From the NCBI GenBank assembly GCA_027485695.1, contig JAIXQO010000004.1, positions 258,408 to 322,407 on the forward strand: DNA of 64,000 bases, read 5' to 3'. The stretch's first letter is position 1; the number at the start of each line of letters is the position of its first letter. The position numbers and the translations under genes are program-made. Positions 8,774 to 16,462 of the stretch are shown here, one piece after another. This stretch comes from Pseudomonadota bacterium. GTDB lineage: Bacteria > Bdellovibrionota > UBA1018. Under the pieces are notes generated by a model that was given only the letters and a program-made list of their open reading frames with translations, had not been told where the DNA came from and did no database searches.

Positions 8774-10678
8774 GTGAACCCAGCCTCCAGAAAATTCCTC
8801 GTTTACGGCGTCACCGTCGTGTCCGCTCTTACCCAATCCTGCGCGACTTCGCGCTCAGAAGACGGAGTCGAACCGCCGAATCATGCGCCGACTCGAGCGG
8901 TAGAAAAGCTCAAAGACCCTGCCTCAGAAGCGGAGTACCGCAATCTGCAGGCGCTCTTTCAGAAAAAACAGTACGACGACGTGATCAAACGAGCGACTGA
9001 GTTCGAAAGACTGCATCGCGAGTCTTCGCAAATTCCTTATATGCAAAACTTGCGCGGACTTGCCTATCTGGCTCAAAAACGGCCACTGATGGCCGTCGTA
9101 CAATTTCAACGCGCGGTCGATGGCACGACTACCGAGTCGATGCGACCCTATTTGCTTTTCAATCTTGCGTCCGCGCTTTTTGATGCCGCTCAGTACGACG
9201 ACTCGCTCGAGGTCCTAAAAGAGGTCAAAGTCGCCTCCTTAAGCCAAGATATCCAGTCCAAATACTATTTGCTTCAGGCTAAGAACGAACTCGAACGCGG
9301 TCGCTTCGTCGACTCTGCTCGATCGACGCTACAAGCATCCACCATCCTGGGTCCTCAGAACGGCAATAAGATTCAATTAGTCGAGCTTCTAGATCGGGCC
9401 TTAACCGGTATTCAAAAACAGGCCGACTTGCTCCTGGTCGCAGACGGACTCGAAAACTCACCGCTCTACCCTCGGCTTCAGGCCAAGATTCAACCGGGAC
9501 TCGGACTAGACTCGCCAGCCGCTTCACCGGATGGTGATTCACGTACCATCGGCGTGCTCCTCCCACTTAGCGGAAAGTTCAGCGTTTTCGGGACGCGTGC
9601 CCTGCGTTCGATCACGATGGCGCTGAAGACCTACGAAAAACACGGGATTCAATACCGACTTGCCATCGAAGACACCGGTGAAACCGTCGAACAAGCGCTC
9701 AAGGGTCTCACCAAGCTCGTCAACGAACGGCACGCGGTCGCCATCCTGGGTCCGCTCATGAGCAAAGGTGTTGATCAAGTCACCTCACGGGCCGAGCAAC
9801 TCGGCGTCCCGATGATCACCTTGACTCAGCAACCCGGCACCAAGAGCGAACATATCGTGTCCGCTGGTCTCACTCCTCGCTTGCAAAGCCGCGAACTCGT
9901 GAGAAACGCCATCCAGCGCTTGGGATTGAAACGATTCGCCATCGTCTACCCGAAGGATCGTTTTGGTGAACAGTACCTTCAGAGCTACTGGGATGCCGTC
10001 GAAGAATTTGGTGGCGTCGTTACAGGTGCGGAGAGTTACAACCCAGGTGAAACGGACTTCCGAACTCCGATCAAAAAACTCGTTGGAACTTTCTACATAG
10101 ACGCACGCCAACAAGAACTCGACGAATTAGCTAAAGCTCGCGCCAAGGACAACATCACCAAGAAGAACCGCCGCACGGCCAAATACTTTGATCTCACTCC
10201 GATCGTGGATTTCGACGCAGTTTTGGTTCCGGATGAAACTAAAATCGTGAGCCTGGTGCTTCCAACTTTCGCCTATCAGGACGTCGACAACGTTCAATTC
10301 CTAGGTATTTCGACCTGGAACTCACCTGAACTGATCAGTCGTTCGCAAAACTTCGCGGAGAACGCCGTTTTTGTAGACGCGCTCTCGATGCAGTCGAGCT
10401 CGAGCAGTCAGAAAAAGTTCATCGAGCGCTATTTCAAAGATGCAAACGAAGCCCCAACTTCGATCGAAGCTATGTCGTACGACGCTGCACTTGCAGTCGA
10501 CTACGCACTCAAGGATTTACCGGCTGGAACCGTACGTCGGGACGAGGCCCTGCAAAGCTTGAAACGTCTGAGAGACATTCCCGGGGTTACCGGAAAACTG
10601 ACCTATCAAGATGGTGAATTGATCAGGAGCCTCACTCTGCTTCAGGTGAAAAATGGCCAGATCATCGAGCACCAATAG
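8774..10678 (+). CDS. LpoA/LppC-type lipoprotein: helical repeats plus periplasmic-binding fold
   Basis: Starts at GTG with AAAAGG directly before it. The first 25 residues form a lipoprotein-type signal ending at Cys23 (ALTQSC, an imperfect lipobox). Residues 45-230 are TPR-like helices (YRNLQALFQKKQYDDVIKRA, YLLFNLASALFDAAQYDDSLE). From about 257 a type I periplasmic binding protein fold begins (IGVLLPLSGKFSVFG, VAILGPLMSKGVDQVT, GVPMITLTQQPG). This order is that of LpoA, which activates penicillin-binding protein 1A from the outer membrane, and of related ABC-type branched amino acid binding proteins. The LpoA role is inferred from architecture; ligand binding is the alternative. It converges with the desaturase gene with one base between the stops. 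Confidence 0.75.
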   Translation: MNPASRKFLVYGVTVVSALTQSCATSRSEDGVEPPNHAPTRAVEKLKDPASEAEYRNLQALFQKKQYDDVIKRATEFERLHRESSQIPYMQNLRGLAYLAQKRPLMAVVQFQRAVDGTTTESMRPYLLFNLASALFDAAQYDDSLEVLKEVKVASLSQDIQSKYYLLQAKNELERGRFVDSARSTLQASTILGPQNGNKIQLVELLDRALTGIQKQADLLLVADGLENSPLYPRLQAKIQPGLGLDSPAASPDGDSRTIGVLLPLSGKFSVFGTRALRSITMALKTYEKHGIQYRLAIEDTGETVEQALKGLTKLVNERHAVAILGPLMSKGVDQVTSRAEQLGVPMITLTQQPGTKSEHIVSAGLTPRLQSRELVRNAIQRLGLKRFAIVYPKDRFGEQYLQSYWDAVEEFGGVVTGAESYNPGETDFRTPIKKLVGTFYIDARQQELDELAKARAKDNITKKNRRTAKYFDLTPIVDFDAVLVPDETKIVSLVLPTFAYQDVDNVQFLGISTWNSPELISRSQNFAENAVFVDALSMQSSSSSQKKFIERYFKDANEAPTSIEAMSYDAALAVDYALKDLPAGTVRRDEALQSLKRLRDIPGVTGKLTYQDGELIRSLTLLQVKNGQIIEHQ

Positions 10679-10679
10679 A

Positions 10680-11582
10680 TCACGCTGATCGCGCTGCGAC
10701 TGTCGCATCTTCGGTTTGATTGACCGCGGCCTGCAACTGACGTTTAGGAGCCCTCACTTTGATATCGGCAAGCCCGATCTTCTCGAGCGCACAGAGATAG
10801 AAATAGCCAATATCGAACTCGAACCAACGGTGACGAAACGACGCTGACTTTGGATGAGCATGATGGTTGTTATGATCAAGCTCACCGCAAATCATCCAGT
10901 TGAGCGGAAACAAGAAACCAATGTTGCGGCTCTGATCGCTTGTTTTGTAGTTTCGGTATCCCCACGCATGCGCAATCGCGTTGACCCCTCCCACGGCAAA
11001 AACCGGCGAAGTCGCAAACGTCATCAGTGACAGTGCACCACCGATGATCGGCCCGAATGCTACGGTGTAGAAAATGACCATCATTGTCGGGCCTACCAGG
11101 ATATTTTCCCGGAGGAATCGCTCCAATCGATTTTCTTTTAGTTTGCTTCGAATGCGCCAGATTTCAGGACTCTGTTTCGCGCGCGCGTAGTCCAGCGCGC
11201 CCAAGAAGAAAACTCTGAGCAATCCTTTTTGATAAGGACTGTGCGGGTCTTTTTCTTCATCTGAATGAGCATGGTGATAAACATGGACGGATACCCAATC
11301 GAGCTTGCACATGCTCGTCGTGAGCCAGAGCCAGATTTGAAACACGCTATCGATCATGGGATGGAGAATGACACCGCGATGCGTGTGCATCCGATGAAAT
11401 GATAGGCTCATCGCCGTGATCGTCACGTGAGTAAGCAAAATCCAGTAGATACCGGCCTTAACAAACCCATAGCTAGCGAAAGTTTGAGGAAATAGCCCTC
11501 CTGAACCGATGGCAAAATATACGATTGCGATCAGTCCAACGTAGGACAAAAAGTAATTAAACGGCGCGAGCCTCTTGTTCAT
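10680..11582 (-). CDS. Membrane fatty acid desaturase (acyl-CoA delta-9 type)
   Basis: This di-iron membrane desaturase introduces a double bond into acyl chains to adjust membrane fluidity. The three histidine boxes are complete: H63-R-M-H-T-H68, H100-V-Y-H-H104 and H237-N-N-H-H241, plus His205 in NAIAHAWGYR. Hydrophobic stretches at about 10-60, 75-92, 165-190 and 190-205 fit four membrane helices. The 300 residues match bacterial DesA3/OLE1-like enzymes. An imperfect inverted repeat at 11607-11629, just upstream of the start, may be an operator. The substrate, acyl-CoA or acyl-lipid, cannot be told from the sequence. Confidence 0.9.
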   Translation of the reverse strand: MNKRLAPFNYFLSYVGLIAIVYFAIGSGGLFPQTFASYGFVKAGIYWILLTHVTITAMSLSFHRMHTHRGVILHPMIDSVFQIWLWLTTSMCKLDWVSVHVYHHAHSDEEKDPHSPYQKGLLRVFFLGALDYARAKQSPEIWRIRSKLKENRLERFLRENILVGPTMMVIFYTVAFGPIIGGALSLMTFATSPVFAVGGVNAIAHAWGYRNYKTSDQSRNIGFLFPLNWMICGELDHNNHHAHPKSASFRHRWFEFDIGYFYLCALEKIGLADIKVRAPKRQLQAAVNQTEDATVAARSA

Positions 11583-11606
11583 TAACCAAGTTTACAGTGA
11601 CCCGTA

Positions 11607-11629
11607 ACACGAATTTGTAAGATTTGTGT
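11607..11629 (-). promoter_or_regulatory. Inverted repeat in the desaturase upstream region
   Basis: ACACGAAT (11607-11614) and ATTTGTGT (11622-11629) form an 8-base inverted repeat with one mismatch and a 7-base spacer, 25 bases before the desaturase start. Repressors of unsaturated fatty acid synthesis such as FabR and DesT use operators in this position. The sequence is not their known consensus, so this is only a candidate site. Confidence 0.35.
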
Positions 11630-11689
11630 AAGTGATGGTTCTATCGAGTCAAAACACCAGGTAAATCAATGGCCAACGACATACGGGCG

Positions 11690-12637
11690 CTATATTGATT
11701 TCTTAAATAGCGCAACTCTGGAGAGGTACTTATGGATGAATTTTAGATCGATAGCGGCGCGACCACCCTCACCGAACGAAATGCCCCAGGAATTCTGTAT
11801 CAGCAAATGTGTGATTCGTTGCGAATCATTCTTTTTGTATCCAACAATAGCCATCCCATGAATACCACTATTGAAGTTAAGCGTCTGTGGTGAAATCTTG
11901 CAGCCTGGGTGCCCAAACTGACTCAATGCTAAAAAATCGCAAATAGGCACATTGAACCCACCTGCTACCGGGATCCCTTCATCCAAGCTTTTTTTAATCT
12001 CATCAAATACCTCTTTATTTCTAGAGTAGAAATCATCTTCTACATAGGGTCGAGAGGTTCCTCGAGGATCAGAAGAGATATACTCTATCTCAAAATCACC
12101 GAATGGACGGATCTTACGAGGAAAGACTGTTTCAATCTGACTCAAACGAATAAAACGACTTTTCCCTCCCAGTCCGAATACAACATTCACTCCGAGATAC
12201 TTTGGGTTTAAATAGACCGGGAGCGAGAACTCATTCGATGTCACAACACCATATTTCTCCACTAACCCAATCAGCTTCGAAGGCGAAGCGCCATCCTCGA
12301 CAAATCTAGCCAGAGCGTCAGGTTGATCTAACTGCTCGAGAACGTGTCGCGCGAAATAGTAATCAACGCTCAACTTCTCGTCCTCTCGGAGAACGCCCAG
12401 TCGTCTCAAATAGATGTCTACCGTGTGACGTGAAGACTCTAACCAACAACTGCCGATGTTTCGTTGATTAGACACTTCGCACTTGGCGCTCAAGTCGACA
12501 TCCCAGGCAATTTTAGACGGGGGTTTTCCAAATATCTGCCCACAGAGAACGCCTCCTGGAGTTCCCAATGCCTGTGGAGATACCGAAAAAATACCAACAA
12601 TTAAGAGCAATCTCGAGCCACTCATCAAAAGACCCAT
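11690..12637 (-). CDS. Secreted papain-like (C1 family) cysteine protease
   Basis: With the ATG at 12637 the product is 315 residues; starts at 12676 and 12625 are alternatives and none has a strong ribosome binding site. It begins with a signal peptide (MSGSRLLLIVGIFSVSPQALG). The C1 catalytic set is present: Gln58 and Cys64 in NQRNIGSCWLE, His260 in GIHGMAIVGYKK, and Asn282 in LLIQNSWGISFGEGG. These correspond to papain Gln19, Cys25, His159 and Asn175. The gap between Cys and His is normal for the family, and there is little room for a propeptide. A periplasmic or exported peptidase is the likely role; the target is unknown. Intergenic 12638-12792 is AT-rich with no recognisable signal. Confidence 0.85.
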   Translation of the reverse strand: MGLLMSGSRLLLIVGIFSVSPQALGTPGGVLCGQIFGKPPSKIAWDVDLSAKCEVSNQRNIGSCWLESSRHTVDIYLRRLGVLREDEKLSVDYYFARHVLEQLDQPDALARFVEDGASPSKLIGLVEKYGVVTSNEFSLPVYLNPKYLGVNVVFGLGGKSRFIRLSQIETVFPRKIRPFGDFEIEYISSDPRGTSRPYVEDDFYSRNKEVFDEIKKSLDEGIPVAGGFNVPICDFLALSQFGHPGCKISPQTLNFNSGIHGMAIVGYKKNDSQRITHLLIQNSWGISFGEGGRAAIDLKFIHKYLSRVALFKKSI

Positions 12638-12792
12638 ACTGTTATAATTACCAATTATTATACATAAATACATCAATAACTAGGTGCCAATATTTCGACT
12701 ACCAGTAGATAAATCCTGCCGACTAGACGATGGCTATTCAAACCAAGCATAATGAAGCATGGGCTCGAAGGATTCGGGCCTCATAAGGATGT

Positions 12793-14214
12793 GTGAACGT
12801 GGGGTTAAGATTCGATCCCATGGGCGGCGGCCAATTCAACCAGATGATCAAGAAGATCGTCGAAGCGGAAAGCCAGCCCATTAAACAACTCGAAACCCGC
12901 AAGGGTCGCGAAGAAGCCAAGATGAAACTCTTCCAAGAGTTCAAAGGCAAATTTGCGAACTTCGACAATACCCTTCAGGGATTCACCAACTTCCAAAAAT
13001 TCCGCGAACTCAAAGTCGACCTGGGCGATGGCGACAAACAGGCGGGAATTTCTATCGATAAGACCAAAGCGCAACCAGGCACCTACCAGGTCGAAGTCAT
13101 GCAACTCGCTGGTCGTTCATCGATGGCAAGCAATAGTTTCGCGAGCGCAGACGAGCCGGTGCTCGGTGTCGGCTACATCACACTTAAAAATGCCAACGGA
13201 GAAGAAGAGGAAATATTCGTTGGAGGAAAAGACTCCAGCCTAAACGGCGTCGCGAGTCTCATCAACTCTCGAAAGGACTCAAACGTTCAAGCGGCCGTGA
13301 TGAAGGACGCGACTGATCCCGAAAAGCCTTGGAGACTCATCGTAAACTCTAAGAAAGAAGGCCTTGAAAACGAGGTTTTTTTCCCAGAGTTCTACTTTTT
13401 GGATGGCGACGAAGATTTCGAGATCGCCCACAGCCAAGAATCCATGAACGGCGTACTGAAGATCAACGGCATCGAAGTCGAAACGGACTCGAATAAGATC
13501 GCAGACTTCCTGCCGGGAGTGACGCTCGAGCTCAAACAAGCTAAAGAAGGACAGACTTTCAACATCAATATTAGCGAAGACAATCCCAAGATCGCTGCTA
13601 AGGTCAAAGAGCTTGCCACACAGATCAACGGGATTCTCGACTTCATCAACAAGCAAAACTCAGTCGACGATAAGACGGACACCCGCGCATCGTTTGCCGG
13701 CGATACATCGCTTCAAACGATCGAATACCGGTTGCGCAACTTGTTTCACGAAGGTTTCCCCATCTGGGACAAAGGCAACGACGGGGACACGCCGTCGAGG
13801 TTTATCAACCTCACCGAAATCGGTCTCGAATTCGACAAAAAAGGCTCGATTCAATTCAATGAAGAGAAATTTACCAAGGCGATCGAGCGCGACTACACCG
13901 GCGTCGCCGAAGCGATCACAGGCGAGTTCGGTTTCGGCATGCAAATGCGCGAAGTCATGGCCAACTACACTCGCCCCGGCAATGGCTTGCTCGCGACTCG
14001 CGAGCGTGGACTCCGTCAACGAATCGAGAAAATCGACCGGGACATCGAGACCAAACAACGATTGATTGATCGCCGTCAGGAGCAACTGGTGAACCAGTTC
14101 TCACGGCTCCAAGGTGTGTTGTCCAACATGCAACAGCAACAGCAGTATCTCTCGGCGACGATGGGCGGCGGCGGGGGTAATCCAATTGCTCAACTGATGA
14201 ACGGAATAGGATAG
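12793..14214 (+). CDS. fliD: FliD, flagellar filament cap
   Basis: FliD pentamers cap the growing flagellum and help flagellin fold at the tip. The 473 residues start at GTG with AAGGAT just before it. The N-terminal FliD domain reads GLRFDPMGGGQFNQMIKKIVEAESQPI, followed by coiled coil. The central domain contains GVASLINSRKDSNVQAAVM and GVLKINGIEVETDSNKIADFLPGVTLELKQA, typical FliD sequence. The C-terminal coil runs through RERGLRQRIEKIDRDIETKQ to a glutamine-rich end. It is followed by fliS after 6 bases. Confidence 0.95.
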   Translation: MNVGLRFDPMGGGQFNQMIKKIVEAESQPIKQLETRKGREEAKMKLFQEFKGKFANFDNTLQGFTNFQKFRELKVDLGDGDKQAGISIDKTKAQPGTYQVEVMQLAGRSSMASNSFASADEPVLGVGYITLKNANGEEEEIFVGGKDSSLNGVASLINSRKDSNVQAAVMKDATDPEKPWRLIVNSKKEGLENEVFFPEFYFLDGDEDFEIAHSQESMNGVLKINGIEVETDSNKIADFLPGVTLELKQAKEGQTFNINISEDNPKIAAKVKELATQINGILDFINKQNSVDDKTDTRASFAGDTSLQTIEYRLRNLFHEGFPIWDKGNDGDTPSRFINLTEIGLEFDKKGSIQFNEEKFTKAIERDYTGVAEAITGEFGFGMQMREVMANYTRPGNGLLATRERGLRQRIEKIDRDIETKQRLIDRRQEQLVNQFSRLQGVLSNMQQQQQYLSATMGGGGGNPIAQLMNGIG

Positions 14215-14220
14215 TAAACC

Positions 14221-14628
14221 ATGAACTACGGCGCGAAGAACTATAAGCAAATGCAGATCACGACGGCCTCACCTGCTCAGGTGCTCATCCTGCTCTACGA
14301 GGCCGCCATTAAGAACGTCAAAAAAGCGACGGACGCTCTCGAGAAAAAAGACTATGCCACCAAAGGTCTACATATTGGAAAAGCCCACGATATTATTAAT
14401 GAACTCAATACCACGCTGAATCACGAGGTTGGCCAAGAGATTGCCAAAGATCTCGAACGTCTCTACAATTTTATGGTGAGCGAGTTGCTCCGGGCGAACA
14501 TCAACAATGATCCGGCCCCACTCCAGGTAGTTCAAAAAAATCTGGAAACGCTTCTCGATGGATGGAGAGGCGCAGTGGCTCAGTTTCAAAAGGACGCCGC
14601 CACTCAACGCAAGTCGGAGAACGGATAA
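14221..14628 (+). CDS. fliS: FliS, flagellin export chaperone
   Basis: FliS binds the C-terminus of flagellin in the cytoplasm and prevents early polymerisation. The protein (135 residues) is an all-helical FliS match: the N-terminal YKQMQITTASPAQVLILLYEAAI is the family signature, and the body includes IINELNTTLNHEVGQEIAKDLERLYNFM. GGAATAGGATAG overlapping the fliD stop serves as ribosome binding site. It is translationally linked to fliD and to the next gene. Confidence 0.95.
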   Translation: MNYGAKNYKQMQITTASPAQVLILLYEAAIKNVKKATDALEKKDYATKGLHIGKAHDIINELNTTLNHEVGQEIAKDLERLYNFMVSELLRANINNDPAPLQVVQKNLETLLDGWRGAVAQFQKDAATQRKSENG

Positions 14629-14630
14629 GC

Positions 14631-15110
14631 ATGGATGCTACGATCAACGAGATACTCAGTCTCATTCAAAGTAAGAACCGATGTTTGGTTCGCCTGATGG
14701 AAGTGACTCAGCAGTTGATCGCTCTTTCGGCCGAAGAAATGCTGGAATCCGCCCCGAACGGAGTCAATACTCGCCCAAACGCTCCAATTGATCTTTACGA
14801 CCGTGAACGAACCTCCACCGTAAAAACGCTCGAACTCATTGATCGTGAGATCACTCATCAGATTAGTCTGATCGATGGCGATACCAAGAAGAACACCAAC
14901 TTCGCTCCGATCCAAAGGGAAATGGACCGAAGCGAACAGCTACTCAATTCGATATTTGGCGCCGATGACGTCGTTTTTCAAAAAATCTCCGTCATTCAGC
15001 GCGACCTCGCCAAAGAAATCGCCGAGAACCGCAAGAGCCGCGAAGTACTCGCCAAGTTCCGAAGCCAACAGAACAGCCCATCCGGCGAAGAGGTTGATAC
15101 CACGCTATGA
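14631..15110 (+). CDS. Small helical protein in the fliD-fliS operon, FliT/FlgN-like
   Basis: The start chosen is the ATG at 14631, two bases after the fliS stop; an earlier in-frame ATG at 14562 lies inside fliS and would give a tail with no support. The 159 residues are predicted to be mostly helical and charged (MDATINEILSLIQSKNRCL, LELIDREITHQISLIDGD, VIQRDLAKEIAENRKS). Size, helical content and position after fliS are those of FliT- or FlgN-type export chaperones, but sequence likeness is too weak to assign one. The last four bases overlap the next start (ATGA). Confidence 0.65.
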   Translation: MDATINEILSLIQSKNRCLVRLMEVTQQLIALSAEEMLESAPNGVNTRPNAPIDLYDRERTSTVKTLELIDREITHQISLIDGDTKKNTNFAPIQREMDRSEQLLNSIFGADDVVFQKISVIQRDLAKEIAENRKSREVLAKFRSQQNSPSGEEVDTTL

Positions 15111-16282
15111 AGGATAGAAGTCAGATCCTCCACAGAAGCCTTGGCAAAGAGCTTCAGACCGCAGGCTACGAGCTTGTGGACTTCGTGGCCGTTCCTCGCC
15201 ATCAAGAACGCATCCAGACCTTCCGGAACTTGGAAGAGATCCTCACGGATTTCGAATCAGAAAGCAGCGCGGGCGAGTATCGCACTTACCTCCTTCAGGT
15301 ACGGGTCAAGGACAGCGACGAGAAAAAGTTTCAATCCAAGCCCATGGGCAGCGCTCAGCGCCCTCAGACATTTCAAGACGGCATCTACCTAGCAAACGGA
15401 AAACTCAACTCCGACTACCTGATGAGCAACGCACGAACCTTGCTCAAGGCAAAAGAATACGCGCTTGCGCGACAGATCTTCGAAGCATTACTTAAAAACG
15501 GCGATATGACTGCTCGATCGCTCGAAGGAATCGGCTCTACTTTCGAAGGCGAAGGCAACCTCACCGAAGCGCTCAAGAAATACGAAGAATCGTTCGTATA
15601 TCAACCGCTTCAAGAAACTCTCGAGAAACATGCTGGGTTGTTGTTTCGCGTCGGTTCATTTCCTCAAGCCGCGGAGAGCTACGAGCGCGGAACAAAAATC
15701 AAAGATATCTCTGAAGAAGCTCGCATTCGTTTTCTTGCGTTGGCGGGCAAATCCTGGTCGCAAGCACAAAATCCGGCCAAAGCGGAACGCTGCCTCAAGC
15801 AGCTTCTGGATATCGTGCCTCATCATACGGATGCACTGCTCGACTTGGGTAAACTCTATTTCGCGCAGAAAAGATTCGCCGACGCCCGGGACGCGTTCAA
15901 TCGTGCCTTAAGAGAAAATAGCACGAACGACGTTGCTCTCTTCCAACTAGGACTCATTGCGTTGGAACAAGGCGAAAAAGAGCGAGCTCATGACTTCTTT
16001 GCTCAATCGCTTCGCATCAACCTTCACCAGGCCAAAGCGATTTTCAATCTGGTGAAAACAGCCTACGAAATTCGTCAGTACGATACTGCTGCCGAAATAC
16101 TGACGGATTATATCTCCTGCGCGCCTTTTAACGCGAATCTTCTCTACAGCCTGGCTGGGCTTCAGTACCATCTGAATCGCAGAGCCGACGCACTCAAGAG
16201 CATCGCGCAGATCCAAATGATTCAACCGGATCACTCTGAGGCGGCAAAACTCAAAGAGATCGTGGAACGACAACCGAGCTGA
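15107..16282 (+). CDS. TPR-repeat protein in the flagellar operon
   Basis: The 391-residue protein has no signal peptide. Residues 1-105 form an unrecognised domain (ILHRSLGKELQTAGYELVD). From about 115 onward there are at least seven tetratricopeptide-type repeats, for example YALARQIFEALLKNGDMTA, LTEALKKYEESFVYQPLQE, FADARDAFNRALRENSTND and ADALKSIAQIQMIQPDHS. TPRs are protein-binding scaffolds. It overlaps the chaperone-like gene by ATGA and precedes the 46-codon gene and a glycosyltransferase, so a link to filament assembly or modification is inferred. Confidence 0.8.
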   Translation: MKDRSQILHRSLGKELQTAGYELVDFVAVPRHQERIQTFRNLEEILTDFESESSAGEYRTYLLQVRVKDSDEKKFQSKPMGSAQRPQTFQDGIYLANGKLNSDYLMSNARTLLKAKEYALARQIFEALLKNGDMTARSLEGIGSTFEGEGNLTEALKKYEESFVYQPLQETLEKHAGLLFRVGSFPQAAESYERGTKIKDISEEARIRFLALAGKSWSQAQNPAKAERCLKQLLDIVPHHTDALLDLGKLYFAQKRFADARDAFNRALRENSTNDVALFQLGLIALEQGEKERAHDFFAQSLRINLHQAKAIFNLVKTAYEIRQYDTAAEILTDYISCAPFNANLLYSLAGLQYHLNRRADALKSIAQIQMIQPDHSEAAKLKEIVERQPS

Positions 16283-16321
16283 AAAGGATTTTCAGTTCGA
16301 AACTAGCCCAGGAGACGACCC

Positions 16322-16462
16322 ATGGATGGGATGGCTCGAGAATTAGAAATCAAAGACGAAGTCAGCGAAGAGCAACTGAGAAAGTGGCTATCGGGATTTG
16401 CCCGCGCGTTGATCCAGGAATCCGAAGCCGAAGAGAAATCGGAGACTGCGGATGGAGCGTAA
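16322..16462 (+). CDS. 46-residue acidic protein between TPR and glycosyltransferase genes
   Basis: This short gene has a good ribosome binding site (AGGAGA at 16310-16315, six bases from the ATG). It encodes MDGMARELEIKDEVSEEQLR and on to a C-terminal EKSETADGA. The product is acidic, helical and lacks a signal or membrane segment. Its stop overlaps the next gene's start by 11 bases, which suggests translational coupling. Function unknown; an adaptor for the glycosyltransferase or a coupling peptide are possibilities. Confidence 0.55.
   Translation: MDGMARELEIKDEVSEEQLRKWLSGFARALIQESEAEEKSETADGA

Noticed and set aside
12700-12730. GCCGACTA as a possible sigma-28 -10 element for fliD
   Set aside because: No TAAA-type -35 at the required distance.
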